Positions 46,506 to 59,495 of a stretch of DNA of 64,000 nucleotides are shown in pieces (position 1 is the stretch's first letter; every line of letters begins with the position of its first letter). Made by a program: the position numbers and the translations under genes. The notes below the pieces were generated by a model, which saw nothing but the letters and a program-made list of their open reading frames with translations, searched no databases and had not been told where the DNA came from. The stretch spans positions 10,449,866 through 10,513,865 of the forward strand of contig JACGWO010000011.1 in assembly GCA_034509735.1 (NCBI GenBank), read 5' to 3'. This stretch comes from Sesamum alatum. Its lineage: Eukaryota > Streptophyta > Magnoliopsida > Lamiales > Pedaliaceae.

Positions 46506-46865
46506 ATTTTGTGATTCAAACTATGTCTGTTTTTATTCTTTGTTATCTTTTTTTTTTTTTTGGTCAACTTACCATCTCACTTTGCAAAATTTGCACTTTG
46601 TCATATATAATCATTTTTTGGTCAAATTTTCTACCGAAAAATCATTACATGCAGTGCACATGCTGTAAAAACAACACTATATTGCCCTTAAATATCACAT
46701 GTGCACTGCATGTGATATTTTTACGATAGAAACATCGACTAGAAAATGGTCATATATTTCAAAGTGCAAAATTTGCAAAGTTGAGATGGTAAGTTGACAT
46801 AAAAAAAAGTTTAAATGACAAAGTATAAAAACGAGCATAATTCGGATGTCAAACTGTAATTTACC
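46496..46865. repeat. MITE-like inverted repeat, family C
   Basis: Starts ggtaaattgcattttgtg and ends caaactgtaatttacc. Its centre is palindromic (atcacatgtgcactgcatgtgat). The arms include caacttaccatctcac and its complement. No coding capacity. Confidence 0.75.
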
Positions 46866-48055
46866 CTTTTAAATAAACTTAGTAAAAATTCAATATTGAG
46901 TTTTGCATAAATAAGTTTGAACTATTATACATAGTAAGGGGTCATTAAAATATGACATACTTTTATGTTTAATGGCATGCCAAAAATTAAGATTTGTGAG
47001 AGTATGTATAGAAATTAAAATTTATGAGTAAATTATTTAATTTTTATTATTTGGTCTTTCAAAAGAAAATGAAACCAACAAAAAGATAAATAAAATCATA
47101 CGCAATTAACAAATTCAATATCAAGTGAAAAATAATGAGTTGAAGCTGAAATTCATCATGATAAAAGAAATTATTCATTAATAACTAACTCGATGATCTG
47201 ACAGTATCTATGATAAATGGGCATGAACCCAACTACTAAAAACTTTTAATTATATCTATTATGTTTGTGCCTTCCAAATTTCTTATTGTATATTTTTACT
47301 GTTAGTATATAATTTAGAGAAGTAAATATATATATATATATATATGTATACATATCTTTGCTTTTTATTAGTTTAAGATATTGTAACTTTTTTTCCAGTG
47401 TTACTAATGTTTTCTTATTATTGTTTCGAGAAATTTTATAGAGATCATTCAATTCGAATCGTATTCTTTTAGGGGAGTTTATATCACAGGGTAATATGAC
47501 AATAATTTAAAATAATGTATTTAATACTAATATTTTATTTTACTAAAAGTATGTTAATTGAATAAGAAATTATATATATATATATATGTGGTATTTGAAT
47601 CTTATAAAATATTTGTCCATCAATGTGTAAACATATTATAATATCCACTGCTATTATCAAAATATTAATAAAATTATAAAGAATTTAATATTGAATTTAT
47701 ATAAATAATTTTGTTCTTATATAATAAGACGGTTATTAAAATATGACACACAATTATAAAATTTAGAATTTATGAAAATATTATAGAATTTAAAATCTTT
47801 CGTGCATAGCACGTGGTTCATACTAGTATATATGTATATAATAAGGACTGGGTCAATCGATTTTTTTAATCTGGTCCGATCGATCAAACTAGTGACCCAA
47901 TGACCAAATAACTTGATCAGTTCGATTTCCGATCTAATTCTGAAAACATTGATTTGCGGCCAAAAATCAGAGTTGACTGAGTTGCTACACGTGGTACATT
48001 CAAATACATAGAGCAATGAAATCAAATCAAAAAATTGATGCTATCTTTTCGATAA
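46866..48055. other. AT-rich spacer with a Helitron-type 3' end
   Basis: 47801-47826 has hairpin CGTGC-ata-GCACG, nine bases, then CTAG followed by T: a clear Helitron 3' end. The matching 5' end was not found, although a gggcac(a/t)-acccaactactaaaaa motif at 45044 and 47220 hints at repeated copies. 47845-48000 is a ggtccgatcgatcaa-style repeat. Confidence 0.5.
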
Positions 48056-48347
48056 GGAATAATTACATTTGTTCTCTCTAATCTATGAATAATTACATTT
48101 GTTTTCTCTAACTTATGATCTGCTTATACAAATCAACGTATACCCATAAAAAATATTAATATTATTTACACAAATTAATCATGTTTTTTAAAAAATTACA
48201 TATACACCCATAAAAAAATATCAGCATCGTTACACAAACTACTCTTACTTTTTGACTGTCATGAATAATTTTTATAATTATACAAAAAAAAAAGAATCAT
48301 TTTTGTAAACAAAACATAGACCAAGAGGATAAATATAATTATCCCTT
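48056..48347. repeat. MITE-like family B copy 2
   Basis: Starts ggaataattacatttg and ends gataaatataattatccc. A short duplication of gaataattacatttgtt lies near its left end. Confidence 0.65.
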
Positions 48348-48671
48348 TCAATAAATTTAATATATGAAGAGATAAATATCGAAAAAGTTTAAACTGTTTG
48401 TGAGTATCATACTCAAAATACCTATATAAAAAATGTCATGTAAGCTCACATAAGACTTTTTATACACTTATATGAGTAACGTGGCACACTCAATGACCGT
48501 GCACAATTAATTAAAAGTTATAGTGACAACGTTAGAAATCATGCCAGGATAATTATTTATGACAACATCAGAAATCATACCAACAACTATTACCCATAGG
48601 CATTACCAACCAAGTTCCATAATGAACACCCAGTAATCGCGTCACTGGAGGCCCGAATTTTTCTTTAACAT
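48348..48671. other. Spacer, no gene seen
   Basis: AT-rich, with a short repeated acaacgttagaaatcatgcc-like motif (48525-48590). No feature. Confidence 0.5.
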
Positions 48672-49452
48672 TGAGACAGTGTTTTAAAATCCAACCCAGA
48701 TCAGTAAACCCGTGACTCAATTCTTAAAACCGTTCGATCCAACTCATAAAATCGAACTAACCTCAAAATCGTTTTATTTTTTAAAAATCGTTCGAACCAC
48801 CAGTTGAACCGATGACCCAATTGACCCAATTCCGAATCAAGTAAACCGATCAATTCATAAATTTTTTTAAAAATTTTCAAAAGTTGATACAATTTGAGAT
48901 TGAATCATGGCATTTCATATGAAAATTGAGAAAAAACCAACACCAAAATTTAATAATTCTTTGAATTATATATTTATAAATGAACAAACTCATTAAATCC
49001 GTAATTTAATTAAATTTTTATCTTCTATGATTACTTAAGTTTCTAATCAAATAATTAATAGAATAAAATTTATATATTACTTTTTTAAAATAGGGGATGC
49101 TAACTATTTGTTGGTAATAAAATTTAGTTATAACTTAATTACAATGGTAAATAGTTCGTTATTTTGTTATTTATGCAATTCTTCTATTTTTATTCTTGAC
49201 CTAATTCTTTAATATACTTATTTTACCATTAAATTTTGAGATACTTTTAATTTCTATATGAACTTCAAAGAAAGATTATTTATATTTTTGTATTGTTTAT
49301 TATATTTATATAATTTTTATTATGACTTAATTATAACATCACTAATTCGATCACGGTTCACCGATCACGGTTCACCCAATAATTGAACCAGTGACCTTTA
49401 GACCCACTCAATTTATGATTTGACCAATGGTCCTGAGTTTTAAAACATTGCA
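48672..49452. repeat. Candidate inverted-repeat element with gttttaaaa termini
   Basis: Begins gtgttttaaaatcc and ends gagttttaaaacatt. Both ends carry accgttcgat / gatcacggttcacc-type motifs; the middle is AT-rich. No convincing target duplication. Confidence 0.4.
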
Positions 49453-49517
49453 TTGAGATTCAGCAATCAACCCCTCACTTTCCAGATGATCCCCAATGCA
49501 ATGCAATTAAAAAAAGA

Positions 49518-49790
49518 AGTAAATACATTTACACCCCCAATCTATAATCTATTTAAACAAATTGTTTTTACCTTTTGCATAATTACAAAAATCACCCCTC
49601 GGCCAAAAAACAGAGAGTTTGTGTAATGATATTGACGTTTTAGAAGGGTGTATGTGTAATTTTCAAAAAAAAAGCAGAGGTGATTTGTATAAATGATGTT
49701 GACGTTTTTTATGGTGTATGTGTAATTATCCAAAAAGCAAGGATGGTTTGAATAAACAGACTATAGGTTAGAGGATACAAATGTAATAAG
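49518..49790. repeat. MITE-like family B copy 3
   Basis: Starts agtaaatacatttacaccccc and ends ggatacaaatgtaata. The same internal motif (ctataatctatttaaaca) as the other copies. Confidence 0.65.
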
Positions 49791-49929
49791 GCAGGGAATG
49801 ATATAAGGTTTGCTCCAACAACCCTCTTTTTATTAGAACAAAATGCTCACTGGCTTCTCAATAAGCAAAACCATTCTGTGAACAAAAGAAATTGGAAACA
49901 AAACATTCACAGCATCCCCAGTTTGTGCT

Positions 49930-52900
49930 CATAAGTTGTACGCAATAGTGGTGGTGGTGACGACTGATGATGAGATTAGGAGAAACTGAGGAAGCGAGAG
50001 AAGTGTGCATGAATTCAGATGAAACATGTGGTACCTGGAATGAAGAGTGATATAGCTAGCCCCTACAGGAAATGCACAAAGACATGAAACAAAGAACTCT
50101 GTATAAAATGTTCCAAGATTTTCATATGTATGTATGTTCCAAGATTTGTTGACAGTTTTCAAGACATAGCGGCTCATCATGTACAACTGCACTTGAACAT
50201 CGTCTGCGACCATATGGCACCCAACTATTACCGGACTATTCAAAAATTTCAACAGAAAATTTCATAGCCATAATCAGAAAACAGTGTAATGAGGAGTTGG
50301 TTATGAAGAGTTCACAAGACATTTGAGGAGGCAGAAAAAAGAGCAAATAAAACTCACCAGCTCATCATTGATTCTGTACATTGGAGGCTCTTCAGTTTCA
50401 CCAACTTTATTGAGTGTAACATGCACAGCCTAAGAAATCACAACAATCAATTAATTCAAGCTGCGACAGCGATCTAGAAAACCATTTAAACCTCGAAATA
50501 AAGAACAAGAAACTATAATTGCCACTAAATATATCACCTTCAGATGGTCCTTCTCGTGAAAGATCCATTTGCTAAGTTCAGTTATAAACTGTTCACTGCC
50601 AGACTCTGTCCGCACATTTAAAATTATCTGTCAGCTGCTATCAGAAACAGAAAAGCTGCTGTCTCATTGAAATTAAATACTTGAGTATGGAAGGTCGGGT
50701 TTAAAGAAGAGAGCACAGCACATATAATTTCAACTCCATGAGTTCACATCTGTGAACTGAGAATAATAATAGCTCAGAATAAAACTAAAGAATGATCTTG
50801 CTTTTCTTAGAGTTAACCGCATCGATCTCCATTGAGGGAGATCATCCATGTCCTAGAAACTAGGAAAACATTATATGCCTGCAAGCTTCTAACAGTATGT
50901 AACCTTCACCTTCTAAACATAAAAGAAAATTATAACTTGCTAATATTGGACCAGCCATAAGCATTTCATTTTACTTAAATGAAATTTCTATTAGAAACAT
51001 GTTTATATAATGATATTTGAAATCCAAACTTCAATGGGAAACTCTGCATTTTTAAGAGAAACTAGAAAAAGTCAAAGAATATTTGCTAGCCATAGGGAAA
51101 GATATAGCAGAGAGCTTAACGCACTTGTGCAAGCTCCCACTCTTCTGCACTGCTGATCTGAACAACCTGGTGAACAAACTATTAACCTAAAGGACTAGCA
51201 AGAAACTGAATGTAGATATACTATTCTAAGCAATAAAAATACCTGTTGCTAAACATTTCTAATGAGCCAGATATCATAATTCGGGCATTATTCCTGACCT
51301 GCAACTCATAAATATTAACATCAAGAAAAAGTAAGAAGTTTAGGGGAGACACATCAGGAGAAGTTGGATCAACACATTACTGCAAATAGAAAATATGATA
51401 TGCACCATCAATGAGAAACCTGATGACGAACACATTGACAGATATGTCAAAAGTACAAGGAATACCACTAGTACACCTCTCCCTATTTCTCTTGTATCTC
51501 CCCAGCCAACCCACCATGGCTTCCCCCCGTAAGAGCTGGTATATTGAGGCAAAAAACCAACGTTTATGAAAGCATAAGTATAAAGGAATGTACATAAATT
51601 TACTTGTTCAGTTTGGCAGAATAATTACAGGAAAAGTAAACTAGGAAGTATATGCCCCCCCTCCCCCCCAAGCTCAAACCTAACTATACTTTATCGTGTT
51701 GACCTTTATCCGACGCTAAGAAAAAACTGTAACTATATTCTTCTACTTCTACGGGATGTCATCCCTAGACAAAAAGTTGAAGTTATTTAATTTAATATAA
51801 TAGTTGATTATTAAGTAATTTCAAATTATTTAATAGTCTATTTATTCACTATCTAATACAAATAAAAAAAAAGGTTGAATAGGTAAAATAGAAAATTCAT
51901 TCTGTCCTTGTGCTTTAGCTTTTAACATATCAAACAATGGCAAGTACTCGAAATTTCCTTCCATTTGGGTCATACAAAACAACTTGAAAAAATATACTTC
52001 TCTATTGTAAAGTAAATTTCACTCCCCCTTCCCCTTTTGCCTCTCTTTTTCGCTTACTGAAACAAATGAAGCCTGAATAAGACTCAAATTTCTATAATAA
52101 AACTTCACCTCTGATAAGTAGAAAGGGGGCACCTGACAGTTCATGACTTTTTTCATAATACAAGTCATAATTTTCACTTCCCAAATTTAATGACACAAGT
52201 GAAATCCTTAAGACTAAACAGAAATAATTTCACTGAACTTCAGTTGACAACAAGATGTTCTTATATGAAATCATTGATTCCTATCAAATATTTTAATAAA
52301 GACCAAAATCAACTGATTTACGTTGAGAATTACTTAAAACGCAAAAGCTCCTGGCAAGTGTACTTAAATATGAAGTTTTGAGATGGTTTTCATTTAGGTT
52401 CTATAAAAGCTCTTACTACACAATCCTTTAAATATGCACTCTTTGGCTCATGCTCTCAACCTTGCTCTGGCTCCATTGATTACCTAGTTACCACCACCAC
52501 CACAAAGTAACAAACGAGAAGAAGGAACAGAAAGGTGCAAGAGTGGTTCTCTTTGTGGCTCCATGTAACGGGCCACACAAACAGCTAACAAACTAATCAT
52601 AAGAATCAGTGTAAAGAATGTAAAATATTTGACGAGAACTTAGGGAGAGATCCCTGTTTCATCGGGAATGAAGTACACTGTGAAAAAATACTTGACAGAG
52701 GGTTGAACATAGTGGTCAATGGGAGGGAAAATCACTGTTTCTGCAGCACATGTATAGCCCTTCAAAGTGGGTTTAACAGCCACCAAAATGGCAGATCGCT
52801 TGAAAACGAAGATGATTGAATTTTCAACATTTTACATCTCCAGTTGCTAAAATTTGGAGCTTGCAAGTAGGCTACATGCTTTGACTCCAATACCATCAGT

Positions 52901-53757
52901 GTATCCCATATCTTGATCCCAACCTAGCCACCACTCACACATTCAATGGTATATGCAATGCAAACAAGACAATATAAAAACAAACCTGCACAACTGAAAC
53001 TAGAGAGATAGCAGTTCCAATAAGTGATGGCGGGCTTGACTGCTTTGAGGTTGGATTAGCAGAATATGAGGAAGAAGATGCAGAAAGAACCTTTAAAACC
53101 TAAACATTGAATGAGAACAATACAGGGAGAACTGATTAAAGCAAGTCTGAATCAGTTAAATGTATTCATAAACTGTAGCATGTAGGAACTTCAGCAGTAA
53201 GTACAGATGCAATACTAATCAACATTACCAAGCTATTTTCAGGATTCAAAGAATGCGCAATCCCTTTGAAAAGTACAGGGGTTTCAAACATAACAAAAGT
53301 TGCATAAATAAGTGTAAGCAGTTTTCTTGACTCTATTTCAGATGCATAATTCATAAATTACTCAAGTTTCTATTTGATAATGGAGCCAAGGATAACAACG
53401 TTCTTTTTCTTAAAAATCAGGCTACTGTAGACAACAGAGTCAGTGTGTCTAGCAATGGGATAAAACAATTAGATCAGTGATGAGACACATAATAGCCACA
53501 AACATACATACTACATAGCATTTACAGAGGCATAAAACACAATCCTTTGCACCGCACCAGATGTAATAAAGATAAGTCCATTTTAAGCTGCTCAAACCTG
53601 ACCCCAATTTTCTTGCTTCCAAGAATGACATCAATTGAATAAAATCATCAGCTGCAATTAAGGTGTGCTCTCCCTCAGTCTCTGAGACAGCATCCTCGGC
53701 CGGCTTCTCAGCCTGGGGTGCATCTTCTTTCTTCTCCTCAGGCAGTTGTCTCGGCAA
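49930..53757 (-). pseudogene. OST48: OST48/DDOST pseudogene with introns (oligosaccharyltransferase 48-kDa subunit)
   Basis: Exon-like blocks on the minus strand follow OST48 in order. 53690-53620 has AVSETEGEHTLIAADDFI. 53285-53229 has ETPVLFKGIAHSLNPENSL. 53099-52986 has [15 protein letters not shown] and ends SLVSVVQ. 51298-51243 has RNNARIMISGSLEMFSN. 51166-51125 has LFRSAVQKSG. About 50613-50538 has GSEQFITELSKWIFHEKDHL. 50429-50358 has AVHVTLNKVGETEEPPMYRI. About 50268-50140 ends DDVQVQLYMMSRYVLKT. OST48 anchors N-glycan transfer to proteins in the ER. The copy is dead: a base is missing after DDFIQ, a TAG stands at 50236-50238 where Trp is expected, one extra base lies near 50210, two acceptor sites lack AG, and most of the N-terminus and the C-terminal membrane anchor are absent. 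Confidence 0.85.
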
Positions 53758-56316
53758 GATGTGATCAGAAGATGTTGGGGTTTAGGTTTTTCTTGCGAAT
53801 TAATTCTGGACTGGGAGGATTAGGAGCGAGCTATTTGGTGAATTTTGGGGAAGAATGAAAAGGTTCTATTTTCTTGAAGAAAAAGAGGAGTGTGCTACTC
53901 TAGATTTTGAATGAAGAAAGAGACGGCGTGTTGCTCTAGATTTTGAAGAAAGAGAAGGTAACTCAAACTTAAATGCGACAGAAAAATTCTATTGGACAGG
54001 TGAGGCATGGGATGTAAAGGTTTTTGACAAACTCAACACAATACCGGCCACCTATGTAACCAGTAACATACAAAAGTACATCGTATTGATTCAAATGCAT
54101 TCACAAGATGCAGTTCTGATCCAACAATGTCATTTTAATGCTGGACTTACCAAAAAAAAAAAAGGGAAAATTATCTTTGTTGGACAAAACGGCACTGTAG
54201 CAGACAGGGCATGGCTACAAGGGTCCCAACACAAAAAACAAAAGCGTCTTAACCCAATACGCATCAAACGACGTCGTTTCATAAATACGCGTCCAGAAAA
54301 AGAAAATGGAAAGAGTTGTACCAAAATTGGCACTGTAGCGACCTCAGTGTTTAAGGTTAGTACTTAGTAGTAATACAATATATATAGATATCGATATATA
54401 TAGATATCTATTAATATCTTAACACTTTTAAACTCCTACAATCTTATCTTATGATCTTATAAACTCCTCTAAAGTTTTACCAAGCACTTTTTCAACTTAT
54501 AATATATTTTGAAAAGTTTATAAACTCAGCCAAACACTCTCTAACCTAACACCAAAATAAACCATACCATTTTTCTGATTACCTCAATTAATAAATTCAA
54601 TCATAAAAAATCAGTTTTTTGCTTGGTTCCTTTCCACCAGACTATCAGCCTTGTGATATTGGCCATAAGAGAAAGACCCTATCATTGAATCACAGTTGAA
54701 CCTGAAGAGCTTGGGATGACTACAGAAAACCAAACAGAGGGATTGTCCATGAATGACAGACACTAAAGGTGTACTCAGACATTCCAAATCTCTCTTTCTC
54801 TGGAAAGAAACAACTCAATATCAACCAGATAAGTCTTTCATAGAGTGATTTGGTCTCATCCACAAAACATTGCCAGCACTCACCACACAAAATGGAAGTT
54901 TGAAGAAAAGCATAATTAAGAAAATATACTCCAACTTCATGTTTCAGATGAGAGCATATATTGCAAGTTTGAAAAGAACACATTGCATAGGTGTATAAAA
55001 TCATCCACCCTCTTTTCTCAAGCCTCACAGGAGAGAAATTGAGAAGAGAAAACATTATCCACAACAGAGCTGGAAAACATTCCTTTTCAGGTTGAAAAAA
55101 TAGGTTATATTAAAAAATCCTTCTGATTCTTCTGCTAATAATGAGGGGACTGAATTGATGAGAAATAATCTCATCTGCTATATGTATGATTGATGTGTTT
55201 ATGATCAAATCTCCCAGGTGAGATTCTTTCAAACGAATCAAGCCCACAACAGAAGAGAACTTTCTTTCACCATCCACTGTTGGTTGTGTGAGAGAATATT
55301 ATAATTGAAGCAAATATGAGAATGAAAACAAGTGAATGGATTCTTAAGGTATTCATTGACAATTGACATGCTATGTACGACGAACAAGAGAAATTCTTCA
55401 TGCTAGCAACTTTTGTCGCACCTTCTACACATCTTTCGATTCAGGTATTCTATTTCAATCATTAGAGGACAAGTTGACCATTGATTATAAATGCACAGCA
55501 CATATGTCTCATTCATGCACAAGAACACGATCAGATCCAAAGTGTGTTCCATGGTATTAGCAAATTAAGTTTATTCCCAGATTTGTTATAATCATTGTTT
55601 TACAGTTCATTACTGAATAGCAAAAATAGTGCAATGCAACTACTGCTTTATTAAAGTGTCAAGAGAAAAGTTGTTAATCATCAGTCGCCCAAGGAAAGCC
55701 CAGTTTTGTGATAATTATTATAGGGAATGCATTTAAAAGTGTATGGATTGACACTATGGTGAACTCTCTCAATTGCAAGTTTCCAGGTCTGCTTGCTACA
55801 ACATAAGGTATTATTCCCAAGTACTTAAACTACATATAAATAGGCAAGACAAAAGAATAGATGAAGATTGTTGATTTAAATTTGGATAACAGGAGAAAAT
55901 ATTTGAAGGATGGCATGCTTTGACTAAGCCATTTTTCTCACCATCTACAACAACAGTTATGAACTGGGAGTCATGCACAGGGGGGGTCATGGGGCAGCAA
56001 GCACCGCACCTCAATCATATCAGAGCACCATGATAGCCCTTTCAGCTACGTCGGTAGCGAAGGAATGTCCTTGACCGGTCCTTTGGTGCGTCCATTTCCT
56101 GTCAACTTGTCCTTGTCCTCAGCTGGATTGTTAAGGTTCCTCGAAGGTAAAGAGCCACAAACATTCAACAAGTTGATCATTTAGCTTCTCCCCGTTTAAT
56201 GTTTACTCTTGTATGCACAAAAACAAGTGGACTCGCAAGATCAAATTCCCTTAGATGAGGCAGCATCAACTGTTGAATTTGTTTAACATATAGTTGCACT
56301 GACAGTAAAGTGAATT
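53758..56316. other. Intergenic region between the two glycosylation-related loci
   Basis: No gene is supported. Short ORFs at 54086-54367 and 54720-55064 lack domains; the second has scattered Cys but no consistent zinc-finger spacing. About 56049-56165, read on the minus strand, encodes a hydrophilic stretch (NNPAEDKDKLTGNG) that could be an exon or 3' UTR; I cannot place it. An ATAT-rich tract is at about 54378-54410. Confidence 0.45.
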
Positions 56317-58658
56317 TCATTTCGAACATATGCTATTTTTTCTCATCAATTCTATGCTTTCAGCAATGGTGGACCCAGGCGTCCCAACAAAACCTAGAGT
56401 GGCACAGCTACATATAGTTTCTTCCACATATAGAAGTATATCAGGTAAAGACAGAACATCACATTGCTGATCTCTCCCAGCAAAGTTACTAGAAACAGAT
56501 TCATGTTTCATTGAATTTCGTGCATTTAAAAGTTCCGTAGTAGTTTGAGCTACTAACTCATCTTCCTCTCTCAGAACAAACAGCTTAAAAGCATCAAAAT
56601 CTTTTGCCAAATCCCCCAAAAAATTTCCCGTCCAATTAAGCTGGGGAAGATCAGTCATTACAAATACATGAATTGGGAGAGAGCCATTCTGCTTCAACAA
56701 GTCCAACTTTTGCTTCAGTCCAAGGAAAGTACCTTTCCAGTGGTTCTTGAATTGACCATCCAATAACCTAAGCTGTGCACAAAGAAATGGAGCCTTAATT
56801 CTCTCGAGAGCAAACTTCTTCCCAGCACTTAAGATTTCTGCTACAAATGGAAGAAATTCAATCTTCTGAATTAACAACTGTATCCTTTGATCTCGTGGAG
56901 CTTTGTGGATGTCAATATGCGATTCGGACCCCTTATATGATGAAGTAAAAAGGCTACCAAGTGCCAGAACTGTGGCTGCTCCAGGTGCAGAGCCAGGACC
57001 AAGGGCCTTATAGACATCTTTCCTTCTCCTCAAGAATGAAATCTTCCTTTTCTTCTTGAGTTCATCATCAGCTTGGAATGAATCCAAAATTCCATCATCA
57101 TCTGATTGGTATGTCCATACTGTTTTTCTACAATCTTCTTGCGAAGCAAATAAGCAACTGTCCACATTGCCGTCATATCCAGATAGTAATGATCCACATC
57201 GTTTTAGCTTTTCAAGCAAAGAAGAATTCATGCTTGAGTCCATACCGCAACCCAAGTTGAGATTAACCCCACACCACATTGATACAAAAACCCTGAAATC
57301 TATAAATCTGACATCTGGCACTAGAGATGAAAAATCAATGATATCGGCCATAGATATGTACCTGAACATCAAGAAAAGTAAAACATCTCAATGTTTATGT
57401 AGAACTACCACTGCGCAATATTTATCAGGAACCACAGTCAATAAATTTTACTTCTTCCTTGACATATATCCATTTTTCTCTTTGGGCGACAGATAATAAG
57501 GATAGTATTGAACAAATTGGAGCACTGTGGGTATGGTTCACTCATGTGTTCAGTAACCAAAGAAAAGATTCATTTCAATTTAATAAACAGTAGACGATCA
57601 TATAAACTAATTAAAAAACTTTGCAGAGACACCTGAAACTACATGTTATTTTCATACACGGTTAAGGAGGAAACACATCCAGAATACACATATAATAGTG
57701 TCAAAACGGTGAACAGATTAGTGCATGCATATAATGCTACCCAAACTATGGCCGTCGGCACAACTAAAATATGAAACCCAACCTAAGATCCTTAGAAAAG
57801 AATAAAAGTGGCACTAGATCTCAGCCAGCATAACCAAACAAGCCGTGCCAGCTTGATCTGCAACTATATGAACTCATAGAGCGACATCTTTCTCTCATTC
57901 AACTAGATTTTAAAAGACCGCAGTTTGATGCATCAAGTTGCAAGTAATGAACACGAAGCAAACCTAAATAATTAGGTCAAAGTTATGAATCAGCTTACAT
58001 TAAGCTTCGTACGATCACCTAGGAAACTCACGCAGTAACTCTAGGCTAGATTTAAACATACTCCCCTTACAATGTCAGATTTCTAAGACTGAAATATCTT
58101 CCTCAAGTGATAGATAAATACAAATCAAACCTAAATAATTAGGGAAAAACATCAAAAGTCATCTCAAAACTGAACTTGCCTGCGATCACGGAGGAGCTCA
58201 ATACTGTGATTCCAGACTTTGAATCTTAACTCATTCGGATCCAAAACCCTAAACTTGGGGCAACTTCCAAGGGCAACAGCATGGTGATCCAGAATAGGAG
58301 GCACAATCAGCGTCCGATTCAAAATCGCTGCCATCAAAATAGCGTTCTTGAACTCGGAGAGCTGGTTGCTGAACCCACTGTGCGGCGCATACCAGAGGAA
58401 CTTTTCTCCCGGACCACCGACGGTGCTCGGACATTGTTGGGAGAGGAGGGGTCGGGAATCTCGGGAAATGGGGAGGATAGAAGGGGAAATGAGGGCTTTG
58501 GAGGAGATGAAGAGAGCAATGATGATGAAGAAGGCCACTATGATTGGCGTTCGGTGAAGTGTGGGCCTCCTTTTCCATTTGCTGCTGGTGCCTCTGCTGG
58601 AGTAAGGAAGAGTGAAATCCATTGCCATTGACGTTTGCTTGAGAGCTGGAATTTCCAA
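56317..58658 (-). CDS. SUB1: O-fucosyltransferase-family protein, SUB1-like
   Basis: Two exons on the minus strand: 58658-58180 and 57361-56317 (479 + 1045 bases, 507 residues). The intron, 57362-58179, starts GCAAGT and ends CAG, a GC-AG intron; a GT choice would break the frame. A type II signal anchor (RTPIIVAFFIIIALFISS, residues about 37-54) points to the Golgi. The domain begins FLWYAPHSGFSNQLSEFKNA, with the SGFSNQ motif of the plant O-FucT family, and ends ICSCATLGFVGTPGSTIAES. The whole resembles Arabidopsis SUB1 (SHORT UNDER BLUE LIGHT 1), linked to light signalling and annotated as calcium binding. Enzymatic activity is not established by sequence. A second start at 58628 (MAMDFTLPY) is possible. 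No frame disruptions. Confidence 0.85.
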
Positions 58659-58740
58659 CTTCTTTGAGGAATGGAAATGGGGCGGATATCATATGACATG
58701 GATCTGGCAAAATTCGCATCCGACCCAAACGACCCATCAC

Positions 58741-58860
58741 CTTTTAATGCTTTTCTAATGATAGGTTACATGTATTATTAAATTTCATTATTTTTAGGGA
58801 TATTTACACTTAGACCCCTTTAAAAATATGAAATTATACTTTTTTTTAAAAAAGTTTTCG
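58741..58860. promoter_or_regulatory. Upstream flank of the O-fucosyltransferase-family gene
   Basis: Only about 200 bases separate the start codon from a family A MITE at 58861. No clear TATA box is visible in 58660-58860, so the promoter is either TATA-less or partly MITE-derived. Confidence 0.3.
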
Positions 58861-59269
58861 AGTAAATTACAGCCACCTCCCCTGAATTTTGGCATAATTA
58901 CAAATACCCCTCGTTGTTTGAAAATTACAAGTACCCTCGAGGTTTGTAATTTTTAACCAAAAGCCTGAAATTGACTATTTTGCCATTTTTTTAAAATTGT
59001 AGAAAAATTATATTATTGCTCATCTGTGTAAAAAACTTAAGAAACATCTCCCTGCGCATTGTAGTCTAAAAAAATTCAAAAAATTTAAGAATTAAATAAA
59101 AATTTAATTTGCATAAGGGCATTTTGGGCAGTTCACACATAAAATTGGATGGATATGGGTTATTTGTTAGACGGTTACAAACCTCAAGGGGGGTATCTGT
59201 AATTTTTCGAACAACGAGGAGATATTTGTAATTATGCCAAACCTCAGAAGAGGTAGCTGTAATTACCCA
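58861..59269. repeat. MITE-like family A copy 6, next to a gene promoter
   Basis: Starts agtaaattacagccacctcc and ends gaggtagctgtaattaccc. It is among the better preserved copies. Confidence 0.75.
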
Positions 59270-59495
59270 AAGTTTTAATATTCACACACCACCTCCAAAA
59301 ATTCACTGTTTACACATGATCCCATTCTGTTTGGGTTTGGAAAGAAAATGTTGACATCAACAAAAGAAATACATAAATTTTTAATTTTATCCATTATTCA
59401 ACATTTTAATGTAATACTTTTATACTCGTAAGGGTATTAGGCCATGTTTACTTTAGTAGGCCATATTGTATTGCCCCCTATTGTAGGCCATATTG
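59270..59495. other. Spacer before the LINE
   Basis: AT-rich, with three copies of taggccat(g/a)tt in 59449-59497. No gene. Confidence 0.5.

Noticed and set aside
54720..55064. Cys-rich 114-codon minus ORF resembling a zinc-binding protein
   Set aside because: Cys spacing fits no finger type I know, and the ORF has no neighbours or splice context.
49930..58658. OST48 copy and O-fucosyltransferase-family gene as a glycosylation gene cluster
   Set aside because: The OST48 copy is a pseudogene and the two act in different compartments; adjacency looks accidental.
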